This document shows positions 36,248-46,183 of a stretch of 64,000 bases of DNA, one piece after another (within the stretch, counting starts at the first letter, position 1; each line of letters starts with the position of its first letter). This DNA is from UKL13-3 sp044353855 (GTDB lineage Bacteria > Bacteroidota > Bacteroidia > UKL13-3). Both the position numbers and the translations under genes were made by a program. A model generated the notes under the pieces. It was not told the DNA's origin, searched no databases, and saw nothing but the letters and a program-made list of their open reading frames with translations. The stretch is taken from assembly GCA_044353855.1 (NCBI GenBank), contig JBILBF010000002.1, forward strand, positions 682,001-746,000, read 5' to 3'.

Positions 36248-39200
36248 TTAAAACGAGCGATTAATACCCAACATCCATCTAAATTTAAAATATTCCCCAT
36301 CAACATAAGGAGTATTATTTAAAAACAATGGCATATCCATTCTTATGGTTAATGGTTTGATATCATCTCTTTTTCCCCAACGTTTTACTGTAAGTGCAAA
36401 CCCTGCTCCAGCACTTGCCATTATATTGGTAGTAATTGATTTATTAATTGCTGGTTTTATGGATTCAAACACCAATGGATTGTTGCTTTTTAATACACCC
36501 ACATCTCCAAACAAGTAACTATCAACATGAAAATACTTGAGCATTCCTTTGGCTGGAATATGGATAAACTTATCAAAATCCAATTCCATATTTAATGCCG
36601 CACCCGAGTTTCCTTTGTATAAAAAATACTGATTTCCAGCGTCCGAAACAGGAACTAAATAGCCAGCATATCCACGAATATTTAAGCCACCACCATATTG
36701 AAAATTATTGGTATTGGTACCATATGTAAATAAACTTTGAGGAACAACACCAGCAGAACGGGTAAACTTATTTTCGGCCATTTCTTCGGTATTGGCACCA
36801 GCCAAAAATAGTTGTGATTCAGGGGCAGCATTGGAGCCACTCATCCACTGGGCAAACAAACGTGTTTTTAACTCAAACCCCGACAAGTTATTTTGTTGTA
36901 CTGCGTTTACATAAATACTTGCAAAATCAAAATCAGAATAAATGGTAGAAGTACGCATACCTAATAAAATTTTGCCTGCTCCAAATGTATTGTTATATTG
37001 TTTTTCTATTTCAAGGTTTAAGGTATTATTCCATTTATCGTAAGAAGAAACAGTTGGAAAAAAATAAGCGGACTGAATAGCCACAGGAAAAAACGTGGGA
37101 ACATAATACAACTGAACCCTGCGCATGCTTTTAAAGAATGCTCTGTAAGTTATATTTTTATGTGTTTTTTCTACACCTAATTTGTTTAAAAACAAACCAT
37201 CCAACATTCTGGATTGAACTACAATATCAGTAAACTTAGCAACTCGCGTTTGGTACGAAAAATTATAATGAACCGGATACCGATCGCTACTTTTTTGGTA
37301 AATACTATCGGTATAATTGGTGAGTAAGCCAGTATTATACCAAGTTGTAAAACTAAATATATGCTTTTGATTCATGTAGTTTCCGTTTACATGTATACCT
37401 GCCTTTACTCCATCATAATTATTATACCAAATATCTGGTCTCCACTTCATCAAATAATGTTTACGATCTACTGGGTCTCTTTTCAAATCATCCAACACAA
37501 CATACATTGGACATTTACTGCAGTTGTTTAATTGGTTTACATCGGCAAGGCGATAGGTTGGATCTATTTGAATATTTTTTATGGTAACATTTTTAGGCAA
37601 AAAAACCGTTGCTTCATATTTTTCATTTAATAATCCCCAACCTTTCCAAATAGGCAAAACGGTTGTATGTGCATCATGTGCTTTTACAAAATAGGTATTG
37701 GGAATAATAAAGTTGAATGATTGAGAATCTTTTGTATAAATGGTAAAATCAATTGGCATTTGCATTTCACCCTTTCGTTTAAATTCTATTTCATATTCAG
37801 CAGTATCTTTCTTACTATCTGTATCTTCCAACTCTACTTCTTCTATACTGTAATCAATTCTTTTAGTTGTTTCAATCCATTGATCAAAAAACCAGTTCAA
37901 ATCTGTTTTGGTATGTTGAATAATAGAGTTTCTAAAATCTTCATAATATGGATGGGCCATTTTCCATTGGTTAAAATAATGCTGCATGGCTCCCAAAAAC
38001 AAACTATCGCCCAATACATATTGTAAATTATAAAGCATGGTTGCTGTTTTATAATACACATGTCCATATCCTCCACCGTGGTTTAACGCGCCACCAAAAT
38101 CATCGCTATGTGTATTTAGGGTAGCATCGTTTTCATTAATCGCATCACGCAAATATCCATAATAAACAGTCTGATCCATTCTACTCATTGGATTTGGATT
38201 TTTCGTTGTTGATTTTACTTCACCAAAAATACTTGTCATGCTCCAATTGGTTAAAAACTGGGTAAACCCTTCGTCTAAACTTGCACGGTAGGTTTCATTG
38301 TTTCCCACCATACCAAAAAACCAATTGTGCCCAACTTCATGAGCCAATAAACCATAATACCCCGGACTTAGTCCGCCATCCAAGGTTAACATTGGGTATT
38401 CCATTCCATCGCGTGCATCTGCCACAATCATTTTAGGGTAAGCATAATTTCCAATATCACGCGAATACACATTGATAACTTTGGCAGTAAAGGACGCAGC
38501 ATCTTGCCAACCCTTTGCATGCGGCTCTTGTGCAAGTGATACACAACTTACCTTTTCACCATTATTTAAAATCAATATTTCTTCGCCAATTCTAAAGGTA
38601 GGATCAGCAACCCAAGCAAAATCGTGTGTGTTTATGGATTTAAATTTCCAATTTTTAGTTGTTCCATTAGCTGCAATAACAACCGAAGGTTCTGTATCAA
38701 GTGGTTTATCTTTAAAATTGTTTATATCCAACTTAGCACGCAATTCGGCTGGCAATACGTCATCCTTATTTTGCAGTTCACCGGTAGCATCTACAATATA
38801 ATTATTGGGTAGCGTAAGTTCTACATCATAACTGCCAAAATCGCCATAAAATTCTTTACCTAAATGTTGATCCGTTGCCCAACCAAATTTTTTATCATAT
38901 ACACACACACGCGGATACCAATGCACCCCATCATATTGTTTATTTCCCCAATTATCTTTAAACGTTTTCATACGCCTACGTTGGGTTCCGCTCGAATCAA
39001 AATAGGTTTTAAATTTAATTGAAACAGTTAGCTGTTGGTTGGGCAAAAGAGGTTCTTTTAAATTAACACGCATAATACTAAAATCAATAGTTGGAGTTAC
39101 TAAATAACTATTGTTTACAGGATCAACTAATGATCGCCTTCCTAGCTCATCTAATGTATTGGGTGCAGTACTAGTTTGATTTATGCGAATGGATTCTATC

Positions 39201-39568
39201 TCTGTTCCTTTTCCACTATTTTCATACGGACCAAATTTTTGGTTAAAATTATTGGCAATATTTAACTGCTCCAAATACCCACCTTTGATAAATGCATTTT
39301 GGTATAAATGAAAATATAAATACGTTAACGTATCGGGTGAATTATTATAATACGTTAGTTGTTCTTGTCCATCAACAATATCTGTTTTGTCATCAATTGC
39401 TGCTTTGATTATGTATGCAACATCCTGCTGCCAATAACCTTCATGAGGCATTTTGTTTTTCCAATAGTGCGGGTTTGAAATATCTCGATAAGGTTTGTTT
39501 TGAGCATTCAATATACATATCGAACCCAAAAACATACTTAAAATTAAAACACTTGTATTTTTATGCAT
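36248..39568 (-). CDS. M1-family metallopeptidase fused to outer-membrane barrel
   Basis: A 1106-residue protein. A signal peptide (ending CILNAQN) is followed by an M1 aminopeptidase-like part: N-terminal beta domain (about 30-330), catalytic domain with HEVGH at residues 410-414 and the third zinc ligand in SLDEGF (Glu433), then helices up to about 570. The remaining part, about 740-1106, is unlike M1 helical domains: it is amphipathic beta strands, contains GGGLNIRGYAGYL (like the Omp85 RGF/Y motif) and ends in Phe, as do outer membrane barrels. So the peptidase is probably held at the outer membrane. Peptide substrate unknown. Confidence 0.85.
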   Translation of the reverse strand: MHKNTSVLILSMFLGSICILNAQNKPYRDISNPHYWKNKMPHEGYWQQDVAYIIKAAIDDKTDIVDGQEQLTYYNNSPDTLTYLYFHLYQNAFIKGGYLEQLNIANNFNQKFGPYENSGKGTEIESIRINQTSTAPNTLDELGRRSLVDPVNNSYLVTPTIDFSIMRVNLKEPLLPNQQLTVSIKFKTYFDSSGTQRRRMKTFKDNWGNKQYDGVHWYPRVCVYDKKFGWATDQHLGKEFYGDFGSYDVELTLPNNYIVDATGELQNKDDVLPAELRAKLDINNFKDKPLDTEPSVVIAANGTTKNWKFKSINTHDFAWVADPTFRIGEEILILNNGEKVSCVSLAQEPHAKGWQDAASFTAKVINVYSRDIGNYAYPKMIVADARDGMEYPMLTLDGGLSPGYYGLLAHEVGHNWFFGMVGNNETYRASLDEGFTQFLTNWSMTSIFGEVKSTTKNPNPMSRMDQTVYYGYLRDAINENDATLNTHSDDFGGALNHGGGYGHVYYKTATMLYNLQYVLGDSLFLGAMQHYFNQWKMAHPYYEDFRNSIIQHTKTDLNWFFDQWIETTKRIDYSIEEVELEDTDSKKDTAEYEIEFKRKGEMQMPIDFTIYTKDSQSFNFIIPNTYFVKAHDAHTTVLPIWKGWGLLNEKYEATVFLPKNVTIKNIQIDPTYRLADVNQLNNCSKCPMYVVLDDLKRDPVDRKHYLMKWRPDIWYNNYDGVKAGIHVNGNYMNQKHIFSFTTWYNTGLLTNYTDSIYQKSSDRYPVHYNFSYQTRVAKFTDIVVQSRMLDGLFLNKLGVEKTHKNITYRAFFKSMRRVQLYYVPTFFPVAIQSAYFFPTVSSYDKWNNTLNLEIEKQYNNTFGAGKILLGMRTSTIYSDFDFASIYVNAVQQNNLSGFELKTRLFAQWMSGSNAAPESQLFLAGANTEEMAENKFTRSAGVVPQSLFTYGTNTNNFQYGGGLNIRGYAGYLVPVSDAGNQYFLYKGNSGAALNMELDFDKFIHIPAKGMLKYFHVDSYLFGDVGVLKSNNPLVFESIKPAINKSITTNIMASAGAGFALTVKRWGKRDDIKPLTIRMDMPLFLNNTPYVDGEYFKFRWMLGINRSF

Positions 39569-40079
39569 TGTATTTTTGTTACATTAAAGTTGTTTCAGTT
39601 TTTATACCCGAACTAAAAGAAACAGATTGGTTAACTTAAATAGTAGCGCAATATATATTGGTAAGCCATTATTTAAATACAAAAACTACATGCTACAATA
39701 CTATTTTTTTTCATATACAAAAATCAAATAGACTATTTACATTAATTAACATACCTACTTTTAATAAATTTGTAGCATTTTAAATATAAGATTGAAACAA
39801 GAGAATACTTCAACTATTTTCTTTTTACATGATTGAATCAAAAAAAAAAAAACTAAATGGCCTTTACTCTATAATTGACCTCCAACATTGATTTTAATAG
39901 TTAAGTTATCTCTATAAAAATTATTAAAATTTAACCTAAAGTGTCTATTGATAGTGTTTAACACAAAATGATCATTTTCACATTGGATAATTTAACCCCT
40001 GAATATCTTTAAATATTTAGTAATGTATACTGTATATTGCAGTTTATCATTTTGGTTAGGCAACCAATATTAAATCAAC
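39569..40079 (+). other. Intergenic region of 511 bases between divergent genes
   Basis: Very AT-rich. TAAATTTG at 39765-39772 resembles a -7 element on the plus strand. An A13 run starts near 39840. I see no convincing gene, RNA or repeat; a 20-codon ATG frame at 39829 is too short to call. Confidence 0.5.
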
Positions 40080-41180
40080 ATGAAAGTTAAAGAAATAACT
40101 GATTTACTAGAAAACATTGCACCCCTTTCTCTCCAAGAAAACTATGACAATGCGGGTTTGCTTACAGGAAATAGCGAACAAACTATTACTAATATATTGA
40201 TAACACTTGATTCAACTGAAGATGTAATTGAAGAAGCCATTCAAAAAGGATGTAATTTAATAATAGCGCACCACCCAATTATTTTTAGTGGCTTAAAAAA
40301 GCTGAATGGTAAAAATTATGTGGAACGAACCATTATCAAAGCTATTAAAAATGATATTGCCATTTATGCAATTCACACCAATTTGGATAATGTTCATACT
40401 GGGGTCAACAAAAAAATTGCAGAACGATTGGGGTTACTAAATACCCGTATTTTAGTACCCGCTACCGGAAAGATCAAAAAACTTTCGGTATTTGTTCCAT
40501 TGACCCACTTTGATCTTGTTCGAACATCTTTGTTTGATGCAGGTTGTGGTAATATTGGTAACTATAGCGAATGTAGTTTTTCCATAGAAGGAAAAGGAAC
40601 ATTTAAAGCAAATTTAAATTCAAAACCATTTGTAGGAAATATTGGAGAGCTATATCAAGAAAAGGAAGCTAAACTAGAAACTGTATTTCCATCGCATTTG
40701 CACAACAAGGTGATGCAAGCCTTGATCAACACACATCCTTATGAAGAAGTGGCTTATGATATTTTAACATTGGAAAATGCTTATGCACAAGTTGGGTCTG
40801 GAATGATAGGAGAATTACCTGAACCTTTGGGTATTGAACAGTTTTTGAAACATGTTAAACAAACCATGAACACAAACACAATTCGGTATACCCACACCAT
40901 TAAAAACAAGATACATAAAGTTGCCGTTTGTGGAGGAGCAGGGAGTTTTTTAATAAAACACGCAATTGCTTCAGGAGCAGATGCTTTTGTGACCGCAGAT
41001 ATTAAATACCATGAATTTTTTGATGCTGAAGATCAACTTATAATTGCAGATATTGGACATTATGAAAGCGAAATTTTCACCAAAGAGCTTTTAAAGGATG
41101 TTATTCTCGAAAAATTCCCTACTTTCGCGGTCCTTTTATCTGAAACTATTACTAATCCAATTAAATATTATAACTCATAA
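40080..41180 (+). CDS. Nif3-like dinuclear metal centre protein
   Basis: The 366-residue protein belongs to the YbgI/Nif3 (DUF34) family, which forms toroidal hexamers with a dinuclear metal site. It has the N-terminal LQENYDNAGLLTG, AHHPIIFSG, HTNLDNVHTGVN and the C-terminal DIGHYESE. An inserted PII/CutA-like domain (about 125-225, with THPYEEVAYDI) gives the longer form common in Bacteroidota and Firmicutes. Function unknown despite wide spread. It precedes the zinc-ribbon gene by three bases, a commonly conserved pair. Confidence 0.92.
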   Translation: MKVKEITDLLENIAPLSLQENYDNAGLLTGNSEQTITNILITLDSTEDVIEEAIQKGCNLIIAHHPIIFSGLKKLNGKNYVERTIIKAIKNDIAIYAIHTNLDNVHTGVNKKIAERLGLLNTRILVPATGKIKKLSVFVPLTHFDLVRTSLFDAGCGNIGNYSECSFSIEGKGTFKANLNSKPFVGNIGELYQEKEAKLETVFPSHLHNKVMQALINTHPYEEVAYDILTLENAYAQVGSGMIGELPEPLGIEQFLKHVKQTMNTNTIRYTHTIKNKIHKVAVCGGAGSFLIKHAIASGADAFVTADIKYHEFFDAEDQLIIADIGHYESEIFTKELLKDVILEKFPTFAVLLSETITNPIKYYNS

Positions 41181-41183
41181 AAT

Positions 41184-41936
41184 ATGACAGCAGCAACTGA
41201 AATTAGTGTTGAACAAAAGTTGAAAGCATTGTATAAGCTTCAAATTATCGATTCAAAAATTGATAAACTTCGCTCCGTTAGAGGAGAGCTTCCTATGGAA
41301 GTAGCTGATCTTGAAGATGAAATTATAGGTTTGAATACCCGTATTGAAAACGTTAAAGTTGATATTAAAAGTTCTGAAGAGACCATTTCAACCAATAAAA
41401 CCAGAATTACAGATGCAAAAGCTTTAATCAAGAAATATGAAAAACAACTTGATAATGTAAAAAACAACCGAGAGTTTGATGCACTAAACAAAGAAATTGA
41501 AATTCAAGGATTGGAGGTTCTCGCAGCTGAAAAACGTATCAAAAATAGCCAATTTGATATTGAAAATAAAAACATTCAAGTTGAAACTATAAAATCTGAG
41601 TTGGAAGGACGTAACTTAGATATGACCAACAAAAAAAGCGAGTTGGAAATGATTGTTGAAGAAACTGAAAAGGAAGAAAAAAACCTATTAAAGAGCCGTG
41701 GAGAAGCCTCTGATGTTATTGAAAACAGATTGCTTATTTCATACAATAAAGTAAGAGCTAGTGTAAAAAATGGAATAGGAGTTGCAATGGTTATTCGTGA
41801 TAGTTGTGGTGGATGTTTTGCTAAAATACCACCTCAACGTCAATCTGACATCAAACAACGTAAAAAAATATTGGTATGCGAACATTGCGGTCGTGTATTG
41901 GTTGATGGTACCCTTGCCGAAGAAGTAAATATTTAA
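41184..41936 (+). CDS. Coiled-coil protein with C4 zinc ribbon
   Basis: The 250-residue protein is a long antiparallel coiled coil (about residues 10-185) followed by a zinc ribbon with Cys208/Cys211 (CGGC) and Cys232/Cys235 (CEHC). This is the DUF164/CdsZ-like family, implicated in nucleic acid binding or gene regulation. It sits directly after the Nif3-like gene; the two families recur together. Confidence 0.9.
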   Translation: MTAATEISVEQKLKALYKLQIIDSKIDKLRSVRGELPMEVADLEDEIIGLNTRIENVKVDIKSSEETISTNKTRITDAKALIKKYEKQLDNVKNNREFDALNKEIEIQGLEVLAAEKRIKNSQFDIENKNIQVETIKSELEGRNLDMTNKKSELEMIVEETEKEEKNLLKSRGEASDVIENRLLISYNKVRASVKNGIGVAMVIRDSCGGCFAKIPPQRQSDIKQRKKILVCEHCGRVLVDGTLAEEVNI

Positions 41937-41953
41937 ATAGTAGTTAACTATAC

Positions 41954-43450
41954 ATGACTTTTATAAAAAGAGTTGGAATTACAGGTGTATTTCAACTCTT
42001 TTTTTTATGCTCTTTATCTGCTCAAATCCCATTTTATTCCTATACTTCTGGTTGTGTAAATGCTGCAGATGCTATTAGCAAATTACAATTAGATAAAGCG
42101 AAAATTATACTAACATTAGAGCGAAAAAAAACACCTCATAACCTAGCCCTTGATTATTTAGATGACTGCCTAGATTATTATATTCTTATTACCAATTCGG
42201 ATAAAAACTTGCTAAACGTTTTAGAGAAACAAAAAAGCATCCGAATAACAAACATGCGAAAAATATCGGCAACAAACCCCGATGCTGCTTATGCCGAAGC
42301 GGAAATTTCGCAACACTGGGCAATTCTTAAATTGATGCAAGGAGATTATGTAAGTGGTTCTCTTGACCTCAGAACAGCTTACCAACTACACCAAAAAAAC
42401 TACTCGTTATATCCACAATTATATGCTACTTACAAAAGTTTGGGTTTTATCAAAGCACTCTTAGGTACTTTACCCGAAAACTATCATTGGATTCTCAGTA
42501 TTGTTGGGCTTAAAGGAGATTACCAAGAAGGAATTCATCTTATCGAAATTTCCTTAAAACAGAATACACTTGACGATAATAAAATACTTGAACAACAACA
42601 AGCAGCATTTTATTATACTTTACTCCAATTTTATTTTGGCAATAAACAAATAGCATGGAATTTTTGTAAAGATCATACTCAAAATTACCAGCAAAATTTA
42701 TTGAGTTGTTACCTTCGTTCTTTTATCGCTTCTCATACAGCAAATACAGATGAAGCAATTGCTATCATCACTAAAAAGCCAAAAAGCAGTGAATATGCAA
42801 AATTTGAAGAACTAGATTTTGTGTATGGATACGCTAAACTAAATAAACTAGAATTGAATGCTGATATCTATTTCAAAAAATATGTAACATTTGGCAAAAA
42901 TGGAAGTCTAAAAAAAGATGCCTATAAACGATTATCATGGATCCAATTATTAAATGAGGATACATTGCATTATCATATTTATCGTCAACTAGCATACAAA
43001 CAAGTAGATGTAAAAGATGATGAAGACATTATGGTAGAGAATAATCTTAAAAGGGGAATTTATGAACATACAGAAATATTAAGAGCTAGATTACAATTTG
43101 ACGGAGGATATTATACTACAGCCGAATTTATTATTAAAAATATTCCATTACCTAGTATTATCAATCAAACACTAAAGAGCGAATATCATTATCGATACGG
43201 GCGAATTTTACAAGAACAAGCTAAATATTCGAAAGCTATTGACCATTTTACTAATGCAATAAAAATAGGAGAAACACAACAATCCTATTTTGCTCCATAT
43301 AGTGCTCTTCAATTGGGAAATATATATCTTAAAATGGGCCTTAATCAAACAGCCATTTTATACTTTGAAAAAGCAAAAGCCTATAAAAACTATGAATCAA
43401 AAGCCTATATAACCCAGAAAGCAAAACAAGCTTTGTCTGGAATAAAATAA
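41954..43450 (+). CDS. TPR-repeat protein, exported
   Basis: A 498-residue protein with a signal peptide (ending LCSLSAQIP) and all-helical body with TPR-like repeats, clearest near the C-terminus (YHYRYGRILQEQAKYSKAIDH and ALQLGNIYLKMGLNQTAIL). I know no specific function; such proteins often scaffold envelope complexes. It follows the zinc-ribbon gene by 17 bases. Confidence 0.78.
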   Translation: MTFIKRVGITGVFQLFFLCSLSAQIPFYSYTSGCVNAADAISKLQLDKAKIILTLERKKTPHNLALDYLDDCLDYYILITNSDKNLLNVLEKQKSIRITNMRKISATNPDAAYAEAEISQHWAILKLMQGDYVSGSLDLRTAYQLHQKNYSLYPQLYATYKSLGFIKALLGTLPENYHWILSIVGLKGDYQEGIHLIEISLKQNTLDDNKILEQQQAAFYYTLLQFYFGNKQIAWNFCKDHTQNYQQNLLSCYLRSFIASHTANTDEAIAIITKKPKSSEYAKFEELDFVYGYAKLNKLELNADIYFKKYVTFGKNGSLKKDAYKRLSWIQLLNEDTLHYHIYRQLAYKQVDVKDDEDIMVENNLKRGIYEHTEILRARLQFDGGYYTTAEFIIKNIPLPSIINQTLKSEYHYRYGRILQEQAKYSKAIDHFTNAIKIGETQQSYFAPYSALQLGNIYLKMGLNQTAILYFEKAKAYKNYESKAYITQKAKQALSGIK

Positions 43451-43525
43451 TTCATAACAATTGATTTAAATCCTATTTTTACCCTAATGATAACTGCACA
43501 TTTGACTCACTAAGAAATAACAACC

Positions 43526-44296
43526 ATGATAAATTTTGACTACATAGAAGCTAATAAAGAAGAGTTTAGAAATGAGTTTTTAACTGCAAAACCCTTTTGC
43601 AAATTAGCTATTGATAATTTTTGCATCACAGAAAAAGCTATTGAACTATACAAGAGTATTCCAGAAATTGAAACACAGAGTGCGGACTATGTATTTGCCA
43701 AAAACAAGTTTGAGAAATCGAAGTTTTGGACCATGGGAGGTATTTTTGAAGAGCTTTATACAGATTTAACATCCAAACGATTTGAAGAATGGCTGGCCTA
43801 TGTAACCAATGAAACAGTTTTTGTAGATGCAGAGTTTTATGGAGGTGGAATACACCAAGGCAAAGCAGGAAGTTTTTTGGATATGCATGCCGATTTTAAT
43901 TACCACCCATTAAAGGAAAATTGGTTTAGAAACCTTAATCTGTTATTGTATTTAAATAAAGACTGGAAAAAAGAGTATGGTGGTGAATTAAGATTAGAAC
44001 ATAGTGAAACGGGCGAAAAAACTGCAGTAGATGTACCTTTTAATCGTTTTGTGATTATGCATAGCCGTGGATATACATTACATGGCTACGATCCTATACA
44101 TTTCCCCGAAGGAAAGTATAGAACTTCCATTGCAGCATATGCTTTTACTTTACACAATTCAAAAATGGAAGATAGCCGAACCACAGTTTGGCATATAGAA
44201 AAAAACAATCCTTTAAAATATATATTATCTAAGCTTTGGGTACCTGCTGTTAAATTCAAAAGCAAATTTTTTAAGAGTAAAACAGCCGATCATTAA
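43526..44296 (+). CDS. 2OG-Fe(II) oxygenase family protein
   Basis: A 256-residue protein of the prolyl-4-hydroxylase-like oxygenase superfamily. The iron ligands are visible as HADFNYH (HxD) near residue 119 and a distal His in LHGYDPIHFPEGKYRTSI, followed by an Arg that would bind 2-oxoglutarate. The N-terminal half is mostly helical. The target (protein or small molecule) is not predictable. It stands alone, 75 bases after the TPR gene. Confidence 0.8.
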   Translation: MINFDYIEANKEEFRNEFLTAKPFCKLAIDNFCITEKAIELYKSIPEIETQSADYVFAKNKFEKSKFWTMGGIFEELYTDLTSKRFEEWLAYVTNETVFVDAEFYGGGIHQGKAGSFLDMHADFNYHPLKENWFRNLNLLLYLNKDWKKEYGGELRLEHSETGEKTAVDVPFNRFVIMHSRGYTLHGYDPIHFPEGKYRTSIAAYAFTLHNSKMEDSRTTVWHIEKNNPLKYILSKLWVPAVKFKSKFFKSKTADH

Positions 44297-44420
44297 TTAG
44301 ATAAAAGGGTATACTGAAAGTGATCATTGATCAACTCTAAAAAATTGTTTCTTTCAATTTTTGTTTAAGTAATTGGTTACGAGTACAACAAGTAGCAAAC
44401 AAAAAAAGCTTGGTAATTTG

Positions 44421-44451
44421 TTTGCACCAGCTAACCATTTGATTATATTTG
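44421..44451 (+). promoter_or_regulatory. Promoter of tRNA-Leu gene
   Basis: TTTG at 44421-44424, 19-base spacer and TATATTTG at 44444-44451 match the Bacteroidota housekeeping promoter almost perfectly. The tRNA 5' end lies 49 bases further on. Confidence 0.68.
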
Positions 44452-44500
44452 CCACCCATTTGCCAGCGGAACAACTGTACAAACAATTGTTACACTAAAT

Positions 44501-44580
44501 GCCCGGATGGCGGAATTGGTAGACGCGCTAGTCTCAAACACTAGTGGGAAACCGTGCCGGTTCGACCCCGGCTCCGGGTA
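44501..44580 (+). tRNA. tRNA-Leu (anticodon CAA)
   Basis: The acceptor stem pairs GCCCGGA with TCCGGGT (first pair G-T). The D-arm has AATTGGTAGAC; the anticodon stem CTAGT/ACTAG holds the loop CTCAAAC, whose central CAA reads the leucine codon UUG. The variable arm GGGAAACC is on the short side for a class II tRNA. The T-arm is GCCGG-TTCGACC-CCGGC. The 3' CCA is not encoded. A GAAA-loop terminator follows. Confidence 0.95.
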
Positions 44581-44587
44581 CATTTGA

Positions 44588-44618
44588 AATCCTCAACAGA
44601 AATGTTGGGGATTTTTTT
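44588..44618 (+). terminator. Terminator after tRNA-Leu
   Basis: ATCCTCAACA, a GAAA tetraloop and TGTTGGGGAT (one G-T pair), followed by seven T residues; starts eight bases after the tRNA. Confidence 0.85.
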
Positions 44619-44721
44619 ATGGAAAAAATAGGTTTATACCAAAAACATTCACCAAACTGAACATCCTTATTTCGTATAGCTTTTCATCAAACTATTATAA
44701 ATTACAGAGCTCAAAAAACGC

Positions 44722-44767
44722 AAAAAAAGCCCCACTTGACAATTATTTCAAGCGGAGCTTTTTTTAT
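44722..44767 (-). terminator. Terminator of the decayed barrel gene
   Basis: A 12-pair stem on the minus strand (AGCTCCGCTTGA with TCAAGTGGGGCT, two G-T pairs) and T7 tails on both strands, so it may work both ways. Confidence 0.75.
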
Positions 44768-44780
44768 GATTTCTTTCGAA

Positions 44781-45354
44781 CTAGAATTGAAAGGTTAAGC
44801 CTAAATTAATACCCACCGCATTGAAGGTTTCTCTGTATGATGGGCGACCATCATAATTATAAACTCCCACATTTTGTTTTACTACCCTATTAAAAATAAG
44901 GGCATCGCTCAACTCATAGGCAATACCAACTCCCAGTGAAATAAAGGCATTGATGGCCATTTCCTTTTCTGGCAAATTATCTACTGATTCAGTTACCAAG
45001 GCTACCCCAAAATGAATATCCAAGTATGGGCGAAGTTTATTGGTATTAAAAAACACCTCAGCTCCAATGGTAACTGGATCAAATTGAACAGCTGCATTAT
45101 CAGAAAAACCTTCGGCAGGTCTCTCACTTGTTTACTCAAAAAATATTATTGCTTAATAAATTATAACCTACAACATTCACATAATCATTGGTGAAATATT
45201 TCCATTCTACCTGAGCACCTTTTAAACCCGCTTTGAGGTCACTATTGTATTTTCCGGTAGGTATCCATAAATTACAACTGGCTTGAATCCCTATTTGGGC
45301 GAAACCTGAAAATGCCACTAATATGAATACGGTTAGTAAAATATTTCTATTATA
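44781..45354 (-). pseudogene. Decayed outer membrane beta-barrel gene
   Basis: Two parts of one small barrel protein are seen in different frames. The upstream part (45354-45136) reads a signal peptide (ILLTVFILVAFSGFAQ) and the first strands, but lacks an ATG: a stop codon lies at 45357 and the N-terminal start is missing. It stops after SNNIF at a T6 run. The downstream part (about 45130-44781) is in another frame, continues with AEGFSDNAAVQFDPVTIGAE and ends LGLTFQF as barrels do. Restoring the frame at the T6 run still meets a TAA, so there are at least two lesions. The whole would be about 190 residues. The intact barrel gene next to it is not obviously its copy. Confidence 0.72.
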
Positions 45355-45427
45355 CTATCAAAATTATTAGCAGTGGAGTTGCGTTGGACTAACTTTTTAG
45401 ATAAAGTCGTTTCTCTATCAGTAAACA

Positions 45428-45463
45428 TAAAAAAAGCCTGAGGTAAATTACCCCAGGCTTTTG
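45428..45463 (-). terminator. Terminator of the following barrel gene
   Basis: GCCTGGGGTAA pairs with TTACCTCAGGC on the minus strand (one G-T), followed by T7. It lies 19 bases after the stop of the gene at 45482. Confidence 0.85.
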
Positions 45464-45481
45464 GTAGTTTAAAAAAAATGT

Positions 45482-46183
45482 TTAGAATTTCCAACCAAGA
45501 CGAATACCCGAAGTACCAATTCCAAATCCGCTTACTTTAGCTTCTTGATCTATTTCTTTTGCATCTGGCGCGCCTGTAGCTTTTACTGTTGTTGTGGCCT
45601 CATTTAAAGTTACACTTGCCCAACCCCATTGAATTTCAGCTCCAAGGTAGATAGCATCTGTAAAATAATAGTCAGCACCTAGTACCAAATTTACACCGAT
45701 ACCCATACCTGATCTGTCTCCAGCTGTGTTAGCACCATCAATAACAGCACTTGAACCTTGCGTGAAAGTAGTTCCATCAGCTGAATTTTCCCATTCTTCA
45801 GAAGCTCCTCCAAAAACCAATGGAATCGTAGCTCCAACATATGGAGATAATTTTGCTGTTCCAGCAAAGTGCTTCTCAACACCTGGTGCAAATGAAAATG
45901 AAGATGATTTAGCTACTGCAGAACCTTTTCCTCCTGTACCATCTGCTTTCTCATTGAAGTTTGTGGTAATTTTGTCACTTTCAAACACAAATTCTACGCG
46001 TGCTGCTAATCCATCAGCGATAAAATAACGTGCTCTAAGGTTAGGCGTAAACAAAGAAACTGGAGCAGTTCCTGTTTGAAACAACAAAGATGTTTCAATC
46101 GTTTTGTCGCCAGCAACTGGCTTTTGTGCAAAAGCTGCTACACCCGTAGCAACTAAAGCAAGAGATAGAATAATTTTTTTCAT
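45482..46183 (-). CDS. Outer membrane beta-barrel protein
   Basis: A 233-residue precursor with signal peptide (SLALVATGVAAFAQK) and eight or so amphipathic strands, ending GIRLGWKF as OmpA/OmpW-like small barrels do. Gly- and Ser-rich loops (for example near KADGTGGKGSAV) would face outside. Function unknown; it is likely an abundant structural porin-like protein, given its strong terminator. Upstream 347 bases hold no gene. Confidence 0.8.
   Translation of the reverse strand: MKKIILSLALVATGVAAFAQKPVAGDKTIETSLLFQTGTAPVSLFTPNLRARYFIADGLAARVEFVFESDKITTNFNEKADGTGGKGSAVAKSSSFSFAPGVEKHFAGTAKLSPYVGATIPLVFGGASEEWENSADGTTFTQGSSAVIDGANTAGDRSGMGIGVNLVLGADYYFTDAIYLGAEIQWGWASVTLNEATTTVKATGAPDAKEIDQEAKVSGFGIGTSGIRLGWKF

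Noticed and set aside
39829..39891. 20-codon ATG frame in the long gap before the Nif3-like gene
   Set aside because: Too short, Lys run from an A-tract, no signal or known motif.
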